A DNA stretch of 15,791 nucleotides. Source: an uncultured Clostridia bacterium (lineage in GTDB: Bacteria > Bacillota > Clostridia > Peptostreptococcales > Anaerovoracaceae). This document shows positions 5,368 to 12,984 of the stretch, piece after piece. Location: the NCBI GenBank assembly GCA_945788655.1, contig CALZMV010000017.1:1-15791 (forward strand), written 5' to 3'. Made by a program: the position numbers and the translations under genes. Below the pieces are notes generated by a model. That model made no database searches. It saw only the letters and a program-made list of their open reading frames with translations, and was not told where the DNA came from. How positions within the stretch are numbered: position 1 is the stretch's first letter; each line of letters opens with the position of its first letter.

Positions 5368-8300
5368 ATGGCAAAGAGAACAGATCTTAAGAAAATTCTA
5401 ATTATCGGTTCAGGTCCTATCGTTATAGGCCAGGCTGCAGAATTCGACTACGCAGGTACACAGGCTTGCCTAGCGCTAAAAGAAGAAGGCTATGAAGTTG
5501 TACTTGTAAACTCCAACCCTGCTACAATAATGACAGATACATCTATTGCGGACAAGGTTTACATGGAACCTTTAACACTGGAATATATTGCGAAGATTCT
5601 TCGTTATGAAAGACCGGATGCAATTCTTCCGGGAATTGGCGGACAGACAGGTCTTAACCTTGCAATGCAGCTTGAAAGAAAGGGTGTACTTAGAGAATGT
5701 AGAGTGGAACTCCTTGGTACAAGCAGCACAAGTATAGAAAGAGCTGAAGACCGTGAACTGTTTAAGGAAATGTGCGAATCCATAGGAGAGCCTGTAATCC
5801 CTTCAAAGATTACATATGACCTTGAAGAAGCTAAGGCAGCAGCAAATGAAATCGGCTACCCTGTAGTACTTCGTCCTGCCTTCACACTAGGTGGAACAGG
5901 CGGTGGCTTTGCATATTCTGAAGAAGAACTGATTGAAGTCGGAACTAACGCTTTCAAGCTTTCTCCTGTACATCAGGTTCTTATCGAAAAGAGTGTAAAG
6001 GGCTACAAGGAAATTGAGTTTGAGGTAATGCGTGACTCAAACGATAAGGCAATCACCATCTGCGGAATGGAAAACATTGACCCGGTAGGTGTTCACACAG
6101 GTGACTCTCTGGTAGTTGCACCAATCCTTACATTAAACGACCACGACATGAAGATGCTTAATGACAGTGCCATTAAGATTATCCGCGAATTAAAGATTGA
6201 AGGCGGATGCAACGTTCAGTTTGCATTAAACCCTGAAACAAGCGAATATTATCTAATCGAAGTAAACCCTAGAGTATCCCGCTCATCTGCTCTTGCTTCC
6301 AAGGCCAGCGGATATCCGATTGCAAGAGTTACTGCTAAAATTGCAGTTGGTATGGGTCTTGAAGAAATACAGATTGCAAATACAACTGCTGCAAAGGAAC
6401 CATCCCTTGATTACATCGTAGCAAAGGTTCCAAGATTCCCATTCGATAAGTTCGCATCTGCCCAGAACCTTCTCGGTACTCAGATGAAGGCAACAGGCGA
6501 AGTAATGGGTATCGGTTCAAACTTAGAAGAATGTCTGCTTAAGTCAGTAAGATCTCTTGAAACAGGCGTATGCCATTTCCACATGGATAAGTTTGATGAC
6601 ATGTCAAATGAAGATATGATGGAATACATCTCACAGTTCAGAGATGATACTGTATTTGCTGTTGCACAGCTTATTCGTAACGGTGTTTCCATCGAAAAGA
6701 TTCACGAAGTTACAATGATTACTTCCTACTTCTTAGAATCAATCAAGAAGATTGTTGAAAAGGAAGTTGAACTGAAGAATAATGTTGGCGATTTGGAAGT
6801 ATTGAAATCGGCTAAGAAAATGGGCTTCTCAGATAAGTTCGTTGCTAAACTTTGGAACATGGAAGAAGTTGAAGTTTACAACCTGAGAAAAGAAAAGGGA
6901 CTGATGCCTGTTTACAAGATGGTAGATACATTACACACAGGTGCATATATTCCTTACTTCTACTCATCATACACAGACGAAAATGCTTCAGTTTTAACAG
7001 ACAAAAAGAAGATTATCGTTCTTGGTGCAGGTCCTATCCGTATCGGTCAGGGCGTAGAATTCGACTACTCAACTGTACATGCAGTAACAACAATCAAAAA
7101 TGCAGGTTATGAAGCGATCATCATCAATAATAACCCTGAAACAGTTTCCACTGACTATACAACAGGCGATAAGCTTTACTTTGAACCTTTAACAGTTGAA
7201 GATGTAATGAACATCATCGAATTCGAAAAGCCTGAAGGCGTTATCGCTTCATTAGGCGGACAGACTGCAATCAATCTGGCTGCACCGTTAGAAGCAAGAG
7301 GAGTTAAGATTATCGGAACTGACTGTGAAGCTATCGAAAGAGCAGAAAACAGAGACAGCTTCGAAAAGATTCTAAAGGAACTTGAAATCCCTCAGCCACA
7401 GGGCAGAGCAGTTACAAATATCGAAGATGGTGTTAAAGCCGCAGAAGAAATCGGATATCCGGTACTTGTTAGACCAAGCTTCGTTTTAGGCGGTAGAGCA
7501 ATGCAGATTGTTGCAAACGAAGACCAGATAAGACAGTACTTAAAGACTGCTGTAGAAATCGATGAAGATAAGCCTGTACTGGTAGACAAATACATTATCG
7601 GTAAGGAAGTTGAAATAGATGCAATCTGCGATGGCAGAGATGTATTCGTTCCTGGCATAATGGAACTTGTTGAAAGAACAGGGGTACACTCCGGTGACTC
7701 TATCAGCGTATATCCTACTTTCAGTATTTCCGATAAGGTTAAGGGAACAATCCTTCAGTATGCTAAGAAGTTGGGTATGGGAATCGGTATCGTAGGCTTA
7801 TATAACATTCAGTTTATAGTAGATAAGGATGACAATGTATATATTATCGAAGTAAACCCTCGTTCATCAAGAACTGTTCCATTCCTTTCAAAGGCAACCG
7901 GCTACAGTCTTGCAGATATTGCAACTGAAGTAATCCTCGGCAAGAGCCTCAAGGAACAGGGAATCTTCGACCTTTATCCTAAGGAAAAAGACAGATGGTA
8001 TGTTAAGGTTCCTGTATTCTCATTTAATAAGATTAGAGGAATAGATGCATATCTGTCACCTGAAATGAAGTCAACAGGTGAAGCAATCGGATATGATGAC
8101 AAGCTGAACCGTGCTATGTTCAAGGGTCTTCAGGCATCAGGAATGAAGCTACAGAACTACGGAACAGTACTTGCAACAATCGCAGACAAGGATAAGCCTG
8201 AAGCTCTGGAATTAATCCGCAGATTCTACAACCTCGGTTTCAATATTGAAGCAACTGAAGGAACTGCTAAATTCCTTAAGGAAAACGGAATCAGAACACG

Positions 8301-8541
8301 TGCACTTAAGAAGATAAGCGAAGGCAGCGATGAAATTCCTAACTCAATCCGTCAGGGACATATCGCATACATATTAAATACAAGCGATGTCGGTTCCATC
8401 GGACAGGAGAATGACGGACGTGCAATTAGACAATATGCTACTGAAAACAATGCAACAATCTTCACTTCATTAGATACAGTAAAGGTACTTATCGATGTTC
8501 TTGAAGAAACAACATTACGTATTTCAACAATTGATGCTTAA
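5368..8541 (+). CDS. carB: Carbamoyl-phosphate synthase large subunit
   Basis: This 1057-residue protein has the full family length. It joins bicarbonate, ammonia (channelled from the CarA glutaminase) and two ATP to make carbamoyl phosphate. The internal duplication is plain: GSGPIVIGQAAEFDYAG near residues 14-30 in the carboxyphosphate half, and GAGPIRIGQGVEFDYS from residue 553 in the carbamoyl-phosphate half, each followed by an ATP-grasp domain with an EVNPR motif. The last 120 or so residues form the MGS-like allosteric domain where UMP usually acts. TAAGGAGA (5351-5358) supports the start. carA is not adjacent: carB follows pyrC directly, and every other gene between the leader and the hairpin at 12695 is accounted for. 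The glutaminase subunit must therefore be encoded elsewhere. Confidence 0.97.
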   Translation: MAKRTDLKKILIIGSGPIVIGQAAEFDYAGTQACLALKEEGYEVVLVNSNPATIMTDTSIADKVYMEPLTLEYIAKILRYERPDAILPGIGGQTGLNLAMQLERKGVLRECRVELLGTSSTSIERAEDRELFKEMCESIGEPVIPSKITYDLEEAKAAANEIGYPVVLRPAFTLGGTGGGFAYSEEELIEVGTNAFKLSPVHQVLIEKSVKGYKEIEFEVMRDSNDKAITICGMENIDPVGVHTGDSLVVAPILTLNDHDMKMLNDSAIKIIRELKIEGGCNVQFALNPETSEYYLIEVNPRVSRSSALASKASGYPIARVTAKIAVGMGLEEIQIANTTAAKEPSLDYIVAKVPRFPFDKFASAQNLLGTQMKATGEVMGIGSNLEECLLKSVRSLETGVCHFHMDKFDDMSNEDMMEYISQFRDDTVFAVAQLIRNGVSIEKIHEVTMITSYFLESIKKIVEKEVELKNNVGDLEVLKSAKKMGFSDKFVAKLWNMEEVEVYNLRKEKGLMPVYKMVDTLHTGAYIPYFYSSYTDENASVLTDKKKIIVLGAGPIRIGQGVEFDYSTVHAVTTIKNAGYEAIIINNNPETVSTDYTTGDKLYFEPLTVEDVMNIIEFEKPEGVIASLGGQTAINLAAPLEARGVKIIGTDCEAIERAENRDSFEKILKELEIPQPQGRAVTNIEDGVKAAEEIGYPVLVRPSFVLGGRAMQIVANEDQIRQYLKTAVEIDEDKPVLVDKYIIGKEVEIDAICDGRDVFVPGIMELVERTGVHSGDSISVYPTFSISDKVKGTILQYAKKLGMGIGIVGLYNIQFIVDKDDNVYIIEVNPRSSRTVPFLSKATGYSLADIATEVILGKSLKEQGIFDLYPKEKDRWYVKVPVFSFNKIRGIDAYLSPEMKSTGEAIGYDDKLNRAMFKGLQASGMKLQNYGTVLATIADKDKPEALELIRRFYNLGFNIEATEGTAKFLKENGIRTRALKKISEGSDEIPNSIRQGHIAYILNTSDVGSIGQENDGRAIRQYATENNATIFTSLDTVKVLIDVLEETTLRISTIDA

Positions 8542-8572
8542 CTTACCAAAATAACCAACACGAGGAGAAAAA

Positions 8573-9301
8573 ATGAAGCAGGGATTATTCAAAATTATAG
8601 AAAATGTACCGGTAACGGATTCTGTAATGAAGATGAAACTGGAGGGAGATACCTCTGCAATCACAAGACCGGGTCAGTTTGTCAATATCAAGCTTGATGG
8701 ACTTTTCCTGAGAAGACCTATTTCTGTTTGCGATGTTGAAGGAGATGTACTGACAATCCTGTATAAGGTTGTAGGCAAGGGTACAGAAATGATGCGTGAC
8801 ATGAAAGAAGGAACCCTTGATATTCTTACAGGCCTTGGAAATGGATATGACTTGTCTTTGGTAGGAGATAAACCACTGGTAATAGGGGGAGGCGTAGGCG
8901 TTCCTCCTATGTACCTGCTTACAAAGAAACTCATTGAAGCAGGAAAAACGGTTACAGTTATCTTAGGCTTTAACACAGCTGATGAGGTTTTCTATGAAGA
9001 GGAGTTCAAGAAGCTGGGTGCTGATGTGAGAGTGACAACTGTTGATGGGTCCTATGGAATAAAGGGCTTTGTAACAGATGCCATGGGAGATTTGGATTAT
9101 TCTCACTTCTGCACGTGTGGTCCGGAAGCCATGCTGAAGGCAGTTTCAAAGGCTTCAAAAACTTCCGGTCAGATGAGCTTTGAAGAGAGAATGGGTTGCG
9201 GCTTTGGTGCATGTATGGGGTGCTCCTGTGAAACCCTTACAGGGTACAAGAGAATCTGCAAGGAAGGTCCTGTAATGATGAAGGAGGAAATCTTATGGTA
9301 G
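8573..9301 (+). CDS. pyrK: Dihydroorotate dehydrogenase B, electron transfer subunit
   Basis: This 242-residue flavoprotein belongs to the ferredoxin-reductase family. It passes electrons from dihydroorotate oxidation in PyrD to NAD+ through FAD and a [2Fe-2S] cluster. RRPISVCDV (about residues 43-51) is the FAD-binding motif, and GGGVGVPPMY (about residues 104-113) begins the nucleotide-binding half. The cluster ligands are C209-X4-C214-X2-C217-X11-C229; the last spacing is slightly shorter than in the well-studied Lactococcus enzyme, and an extra C219 is present. CGAGGAGA (8561-8568) supports the start, 31 bases after carB. Its stop overlaps the pyrD start by seven bases, as expected for two subunits of one complex made in equal amounts. 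Confidence 0.95.
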   Translation: MKQGLFKIIENVPVTDSVMKMKLEGDTSAITRPGQFVNIKLDGLFLRRPISVCDVEGDVLTILYKVVGKGTEMMRDMKEGTLDILTGLGNGYDLSLVGDKPLVIGGGVGVPPMYLLTKKLIEAGKTVTVILGFNTADEVFYEEEFKKLGADVRVTTVDGSYGIKGFVTDAMGDLDYSHFCTCGPEAMLKAVSKASKTSGQMSFEERMGCGFGACMGCSCETLTGYKRICKEGPVMMKEEILW

Positions 9302-10206
9302 ATATGAAGGTTAATTTATGCGGCATTGAAATGGACAATCCGGTAATGGGTGCCAGCGGGACCTTCGGATATGGCTATGAGTTTGCTGAATTATATGATA
9401 TTAACGTGCTGGGCAGTTTTTCCTTCAAGGGCACCACTAAGGAACCAAGATTCGGCAATCCAACCCCAAGAATTGCAGAAACTCCATGCGGTATGATTAA
9501 TGCAGTAGGTCTTCAGAACCCCGGTGTAGAAAAGGTTATCAGCGAAGAGCTTCCAAAGCTTGCCAAGTGCTTCAACAAACCTGTAATGGCAAATGTAAGC
9601 GGTTTTGCGGTGGATGAATATGTATATACATGTGAGAAGCTGGATAAGGAAAAACAGGTAGGATGGCTGGAGGTAAATGTAAGCTGCCCTAATGTGCATG
9701 GGGGTGGAATGAGCTTCGGAACTTCTCCTGAAGCGGCGGCTGAGGTTACAAGAGCTGTAAAGGCTGTAACAACAAAGCCTGTAATCATCAAGCTTTCACC
9801 AAATGTGACCGATATTGTTTCAATTGCCAAAGCATGTGAAGAGGCAGGGGCTGATGGAATAAGCCTTATCAATACATTGCTGGGCATGAGAATAGACCTT
9901 AAAACTAAAAAACCTGTCATCGCCAACAAGATGGGAGGTTTTTCCGGAAGTGCAGTTTTCCCGGTAGCCGTAAGAATGGTATATCAGGTTGCAAATGCAG
10001 TAAACATTCCTGTTGTGGGAATGGGCGGTGTATCGAGTGCAGAGGATGTAATTGAAATGATGCTGGCAGGTGCTACAGCTGTAGAGGTAGGTGCAGCAAA
10101 TCTTGTGAATCCTTACGCATGCAGAGATATCATTGCAGATTTACCGGAAACAATGAAGAAGTATAATATTACATCACTTAAAGAAATAATAGGAGGTGCC
10201 AAGTAA
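9295..10206 (+). CDS. pyrD: Dihydroorotate dehydrogenase B (NAD+), catalytic subunit
   Basis: This 303-residue FMN-binding TIM barrel oxidises dihydroorotate to orotate. It is the class 1B type, shown by the active-site cysteine C131 in NVSCPNV (class 2 enzymes have serine) and by its pairing with pyrK. Other family segments are GASGTFGYG near residues 20-28, NAVGLQNPG around 65-75 for orotate binding, and GMGGV and EVGAANL for FMN phosphate binding in the C-terminal part. The start at 9295 is supported by AAGGAGG (9281-9287) and overlaps the end of pyrK by seven bases. The second in-frame ATG at 9304 is less likely given the ribosome spacing. The stop TAA shares one base with the pyrF ATG (TAATG), so translation is coupled down the operon. 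Confidence 0.96.
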   Translation: MVDMKVNLCGIEMDNPVMGASGTFGYGYEFAELYDINVLGSFSFKGTTKEPRFGNPTPRIAETPCGMINAVGLQNPGVEKVISEELPKLAKCFNKPVMANVSGFAVDEYVYTCEKLDKEKQVGWLEVNVSCPNVHGGGMSFGTSPEAAAEVTRAVKAVTTKPVIIKLSPNVTDIVSIAKACEEAGADGISLINTLLGMRIDLKTKKPVIANKMGGFSGSAVFPVAVRMVYQVANAVNIPVVGMGGVSSAEDVIEMMLAGATAVEVGAANLVNPYACRDIIADLPETMKKYNITSLKEIIGGAK

Positions 10207-10904
10207 TGGGCAAAGATGTTATTATAGCTTGCGACTTTCCAAGCAGCCAGCAGGTGTTCGAGTTTCTTGACAAGTTTACAGGCAAAAAGCCTTTTGTAAA
10301 AATCGGCATGGAACTCTATTATGCAGAAGGCCCTGCTATCGTAAAGGAAATAAAGAAGCGCGGACACAAGATTTTCCTTGATTTAAAGCTTCATGACATT
10401 CCAAATACAGTTAACAAGGCTATGTCTGTTTTGTCAAAGCTTGATGTGGATATGACAAATGTTCATGCAGCAGGTACTATTCCTATGATGGAAGGTGCAA
10501 TCAAGGGTCTTACAAGAGAAGATGGAACAAGACCGATTCTTATTGCAGTTACTCAGCTTACTTCAACAGATGAAGCAACTATGAAAAGAGATCTTTTAAT
10601 TGATGAAGATATAGATAAGGTTGTAATGCACTATGCAAACAATGCTAAGCTTGCAGGCCTTGACGGTGTGGTGTGTTCACCTCTTGAAGCAGGCAAGGTT
10701 CATGAAACCTGCGGAGAAGGCTTTCTGACTGTAACCCCCGGTGTTCGCTTTGCAGACGGTGAAGTGGGCGATCAGAAGAGAGTAATGACTCCTGAACAGG
10801 CAAAGAAAATAGGCTCTGACTATATAGTTGTTGGAAGACCTATCACTCAGGCAGATGACCCTGTTGAGGCATATGAAAGATGCTTACGAGAATTCGTGGA
10901 CTAA
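10206..10904 (+). CDS. pyrF: Orotidine 5'-phosphate decarboxylase
   Basis: This 232-residue TIM barrel of the group I OMP decarboxylases removes CO2 from OMP to give UMP, the last step of the pathway. The catalytic array is D59-L-K61-LH-D64 in the [12 protein letters not shown] segment, preceded by IACDFP at the N-terminus, where the early aspartate binds the ribose. TPGVRF near residues 178-183 and VVGRPI near 208-213 form the phosphate-binding end. AGGAGGTG (10191-10198) lies seven bases before the ATG, which overlaps the pyrD stop by one base. The usual length for this family is about 230-240 residues, so it appears intact. A 27-base gap separates it from pyrE. Confidence 0.96.
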   Translation: MGKDVIIACDFPSSQQVFEFLDKFTGKKPFVKIGMELYYAEGPAIVKEIKKRGHKIFLDLKLHDIPNTVNKAMSVLSKLDVDMTNVHAAGTIPMMEGAIKGLTREDGTRPILIAVTQLTSTDEATMKRDLLIDEDIDKVVMHYANNAKLAGLDGVVCSPLEAGKVHETCGEGFLTVTPGVRFADGEVGDQKRVMTPEQAKKIGSDYIVVGRPITQADDPVEAYERCLREFVD

Positions 10905-10931
10905 ATTACGATAATTTTTGAGGAGAGAAAC

Positions 10932-11561
10932 ATGGAAAAGAAAATCGCAAAAGGTTTATTATCAATAAAAGCTGTATTTTTCAGACCTGAAGAGCCATTT
11001 ACATGGGCAAGCGGAATAAAGAGTCCTGTTTACTGTGACAACAGACTTACTTTAACTGCTCCGGAAGTTAGAACTGCAATTGAAGAAGGTCTTGCAGAAA
11101 TAGTAAAGACTCACTATCCTGAAGCAGAGGTTCTCATGGGAACATCAACTGCAGGTATTGCTCACGCGGCAATAACAGGTCACATTTTAGATATGCCTAT
11201 GGGATATGTTCGTTCAGGAGCAAAGGATCATGGCAGACAGAACCAGATTGAAGGAAGACTTGAACCGGGTCAGAAGGTAGTAGTAATCGAAGACCTTATT
11301 TCAACCGCAGGAAGCTGCATTGAAGTAGTAAATGTACTTCGCGAAGCAGGTGCGGAAGTTCTCGGCGTTGCAAGTATCTTTACTTACGGCATGAAAAAGG
11401 GCTTAGACAGACTGGCAGAAGCCAATGTAAAAAACGTATCATTAACAAATTTCGATGTAATAGCAGAAGTAGCAGCAGAAGAAGGTTATATTAAGAAAGA
11501 AGACATTGCCCGCTTAATTGCATTTAGAAACAATCCATCAGACGAAAGCTGGATTAAATAA
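10932..11561 (+). CDS. pyrE: Orotate phosphoribosyltransferase
   Basis: This 209-residue type I phosphoribosyltransferase transfers the ribose-phosphate of PRPP to orotate to give OMP. The PRPP-binding motif is VVVIEDLISTAGS (about residues 116-128), with the paired acidic residues that hold the ribose. The flexible catalytic loop is recognisable as RSGAKDHGRQNQIEG (about residues 94-108), and FTWASGIKSPVYCDNR near the N-terminus is the orotate-side segment. GAGGAGAG (10920-10927) fixes the start. Length matches the family and no defect is visible. Like its neighbours it lies in an uninterrupted run on the plus strand, so its expression should follow the pyr leader switch. Confidence 0.96.
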   Translation: MEKKIAKGLLSIKAVFFRPEEPFTWASGIKSPVYCDNRLTLTAPEVRTAIEEGLAEIVKTHYPEAEVLMGTSTAGIAHAAITGHILDMPMGYVRSGAKDHGRQNQIEGRLEPGQKVVVIEDLISTAGSCIEVVNVLREAGAEVLGVASIFTYGMKKGLDRLAEANVKNVSLTNFDVIAEVAAEEGYIKKEDIARLIAFRNNPSDESWIK

Positions 11562-11591
11562 CAAGAAAACACCTAGATTAGGGAGGCAGAA

Positions 11592-12677
11592 ATGAGAAAT
11601 CTTATTAGTATACTCGACTTCTCTGTAGAAGAATTAGCACAGCTGGTTGCTACAGCAGAAGATATTATTGAAAACCCAAAGAAATACTCGGAGAAATGCC
11701 GTGGAAAGAAGCTGGCAACTCTTTTCTTTGAACCATCAACAAGAACAAGGCTGAGCTTTGAAGCAGCAATGTATGAACTTGGCGGCAATGTTATCGGTTT
11801 TTCTGAAGCAAACAGCTCATCAGCAGCTAAAGGCGAAAGTGTGGCAGATACAGCAAAGATTATCAGCTGTTACGCTGATATTATTGCAATGAGACATCCT
11901 AAAGATGGTGCTCCCCTTGTGGCTTCAAAAAATGCGTCCATTCCTGTAATCAATGCCGGAGACGGCGGTCACAACCATCCGACTCAGACTCTGGCAGACA
12001 TTCTGACTATACATAGAGAAAAGGGAAGATTCGACAATCTTACAATAGGTTTTTGTGGAGACCTGAAATACGGAAGAACAGTGCATTCTCTCATAGATGC
12101 AATGTCAAGATATGAAGGGATAAAGTTCGTCTTGATTTCACCGGAAGAACTCAGGATTCCTGAGTATGTTAAGAGAGATGTACTTGACAAAAAGTCACTT
12201 GAATATGTTGAGACAACCAGTTTGGAAGATTCCATGGCAGACCTTGACGTGCTGTACATGACAAGAATCCAGCGCGAAAGATTTGATGACCTTGACCAGT
12301 ACGAAAGACTTAAGGACAGCTACATTCTGACTCCTGAAAAGCTTAGATTTGCAAAAGAAGATATGAGCATTCTTCATCCGCTTCCAAGAGTAAACGAAAT
12401 CAGCGTGGGCGTTGACAAAGATCCGCGTGCATGCTATTTCCGCCAGGCATTAAACGGCAAATACATGAGAATGGCGCTGATTCTGAAGCTTCTTGAAGAG
12501 GCGGAAAAGGATAGCACTCCTGAAGTTCGCTCAGACGAAAAGGTTCTGGTTAATCATCTGAGATGCACGAATCCAAGATGTATAATTACTACAGAGCAGG
12601 AACTTGAACCACTTGCTAAGCTTTCAGGCGAAGAAGGCGTATACAAGTGTCTGTACTGTGAGGAAAATGTAAAATAG
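11592..12677 (+). CDS. pyrB: Aspartate carbamoyltransferase with fused PyrI-type zinc domain
   Basis: This 361-residue protein condenses carbamoyl phosphate and aspartate to N-carbamoyl-aspartate, the committed step. FFEPSTRTR at 45-53 binds carbamoyl phosphate; HPTQTLADI and HPLPR are further active-site segments. The catalytic part ends near residue 310, the normal length. A tail follows that resembles the zinc domain of the separate regulatory chain PyrI: VLVNHLRC with C325-X4-C330-X22-C353-X2-C356, close to the C-X4-C-X23-C-X2-C of E. coli PyrI. PyrI's larger N-terminal nucleotide-binding domain is absent, and no separate pyrI occurs here. The tail probably keeps the subunit contact without CTP/ATP control. 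GGGAGG (11581-11586) lies five bases before the ATG. It is the last gene before the hairpin at 12695. Confidence 0.95.
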   Translation: MRNLISILDFSVEELAQLVATAEDIIENPKKYSEKCRGKKLATLFFEPSTRTRLSFEAAMYELGGNVIGFSEANSSSAAKGESVADTAKIISCYADIIAMRHPKDGAPLVASKNASIPVINAGDGGHNHPTQTLADILTIHREKGRFDNLTIGFCGDLKYGRTVHSLIDAMSRYEGIKFVLISPEELRIPEYVKRDVLDKKSLEYVETTSLEDSMADLDVLYMTRIQRERFDDLDQYERLKDSYILTPEKLRFAKEDMSILHPLPRVNEISVGVDKDPRACYFRQALNGKYMRMALILKLLEEAEKDSTPEVRSDEKVLVNHLRCTNPRCIITTEQELEPLAKLSGEEGVYKCLYCEENVK

Positions 12678-12694
12678 CATATTTCACGAAACAA

Positions 12695-12741
12695 ACGGTC
12701 CTTTCATATATATGTAATAATATATGTGAAAGGACTGTTTT
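12695..12741 (+). terminator. Long hairpin between pyrB and feoA: likely pyr terminator that also holds the feoA ribosome site
   Basis: Positions 12695-12713 pair with 12720-12738 in a 19-bp stem (two G-U pairs) around the loop GTAATA; TTTT at 12738-12741 follows. The GC-rich outer half and T run suit an intrinsic terminator, though the T run is short. The 3' arm contains AAAGGA (12729-12734), the only ribosome site for feoA, so the fold would also hide it. An operator role at DNA level is possible. I see no clear Fur-box match. Confidence 0.6.
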
Positions 12742-12744
12742 ATT

Positions 12745-12984
12745 ATGAAAACTCTTAATATATTGAAAATAGATGAGGAGGGCATCGTTGAAGATGTTTT
12801 AAGCACTAATCCTAGGTTAAAGGATCTGGGAATTGTAAAGGGAACCAGAGTCAGATGCCTGCTAAAAAGTCCATTGGGGGAACCGAAGGCCTATCTTATT
12901 CGCGGTGCAGTCTTTGCGATTAGGCGTGAGGATGCAGAAGGAATACTTATCGAAGAACCATATAAGGAGGCCGTTTATGAATGA
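12745..12984 (+). CDS. feoA: FeoA, ferrous iron transport accessory protein
   Basis: This 79-residue protein is a small SH3-like FeoA domain. The typical pattern is visible: an N-terminal segment followed by RLKDLGIVKGTRVRCL, then SPLGEPKAYLIRG and FAIRREDAEGI. FeoA is a cytosolic partner of the FeoB iron transporter and is thought to bind it or tune its GTPase. Length is normal. The ribosome site AAAGGA (12729-12734) is ten bases before the ATG and lies in the 3' arm of the preceding hairpin, so translation may depend on whether that hairpin forms. The last eight bases overlap the feoB start, which indicates coupled translation. No clear independent promoter was found, although TAAAAT at 12670-12675 is a weak candidate -10. 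Confidence 0.92.
   Translation: MKTLNILKIDEEGIVEDVLSTNPRLKDLGIVKGTRVRCLLKSPLGEPKAYLIRGAVFAIRREDAEGILIEEPYKEAVYE
12964..12970 (+). promoter_or_regulatory. Ribosome binding site that fixes the feoB start
   Basis: AAGGAGG at 12964-12970 lies six bases before ATG 12977. The feoB frame stays open back to 12905, but those upstream codons overlap feoA and lack a ribosome site. Starting at 12977 also places the G1 motif at residue 12, as usual for FeoB. Confidence 0.85.

Noticed and set aside
9513..9929. Long minus-strand open frames inside pyrD and elsewhere in the pyr operon
   Set aside because: They are mirror frames of well-conserved enzymes, rich in Ser, Thr and Ile as expected from antisense of this codon use.
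10900..10922. Small hairpin AAATTA-CGA-TAATTT between pyrF and pyrE as a terminator
   Set aside because: The stem has only six A-T pairs and is followed directly by the pyrE ribosome site, so it is too weak to end transcription.
12695..12738. Fur box in the palindrome before feoA
   Set aside because: The sequence does not match the GATAATGATAATCATTATC pattern well; only AT-rich symmetry is shared. An unknown metal-dependent regulator cannot be ruled out.
12905..12976. Upstream extension of FeoB by 24 residues
   Set aside because: These codons overlap feoA in another frame, lack a ribosome site and add residues before the normal FeoB start; AAGGAGG before 12977 decides the start.
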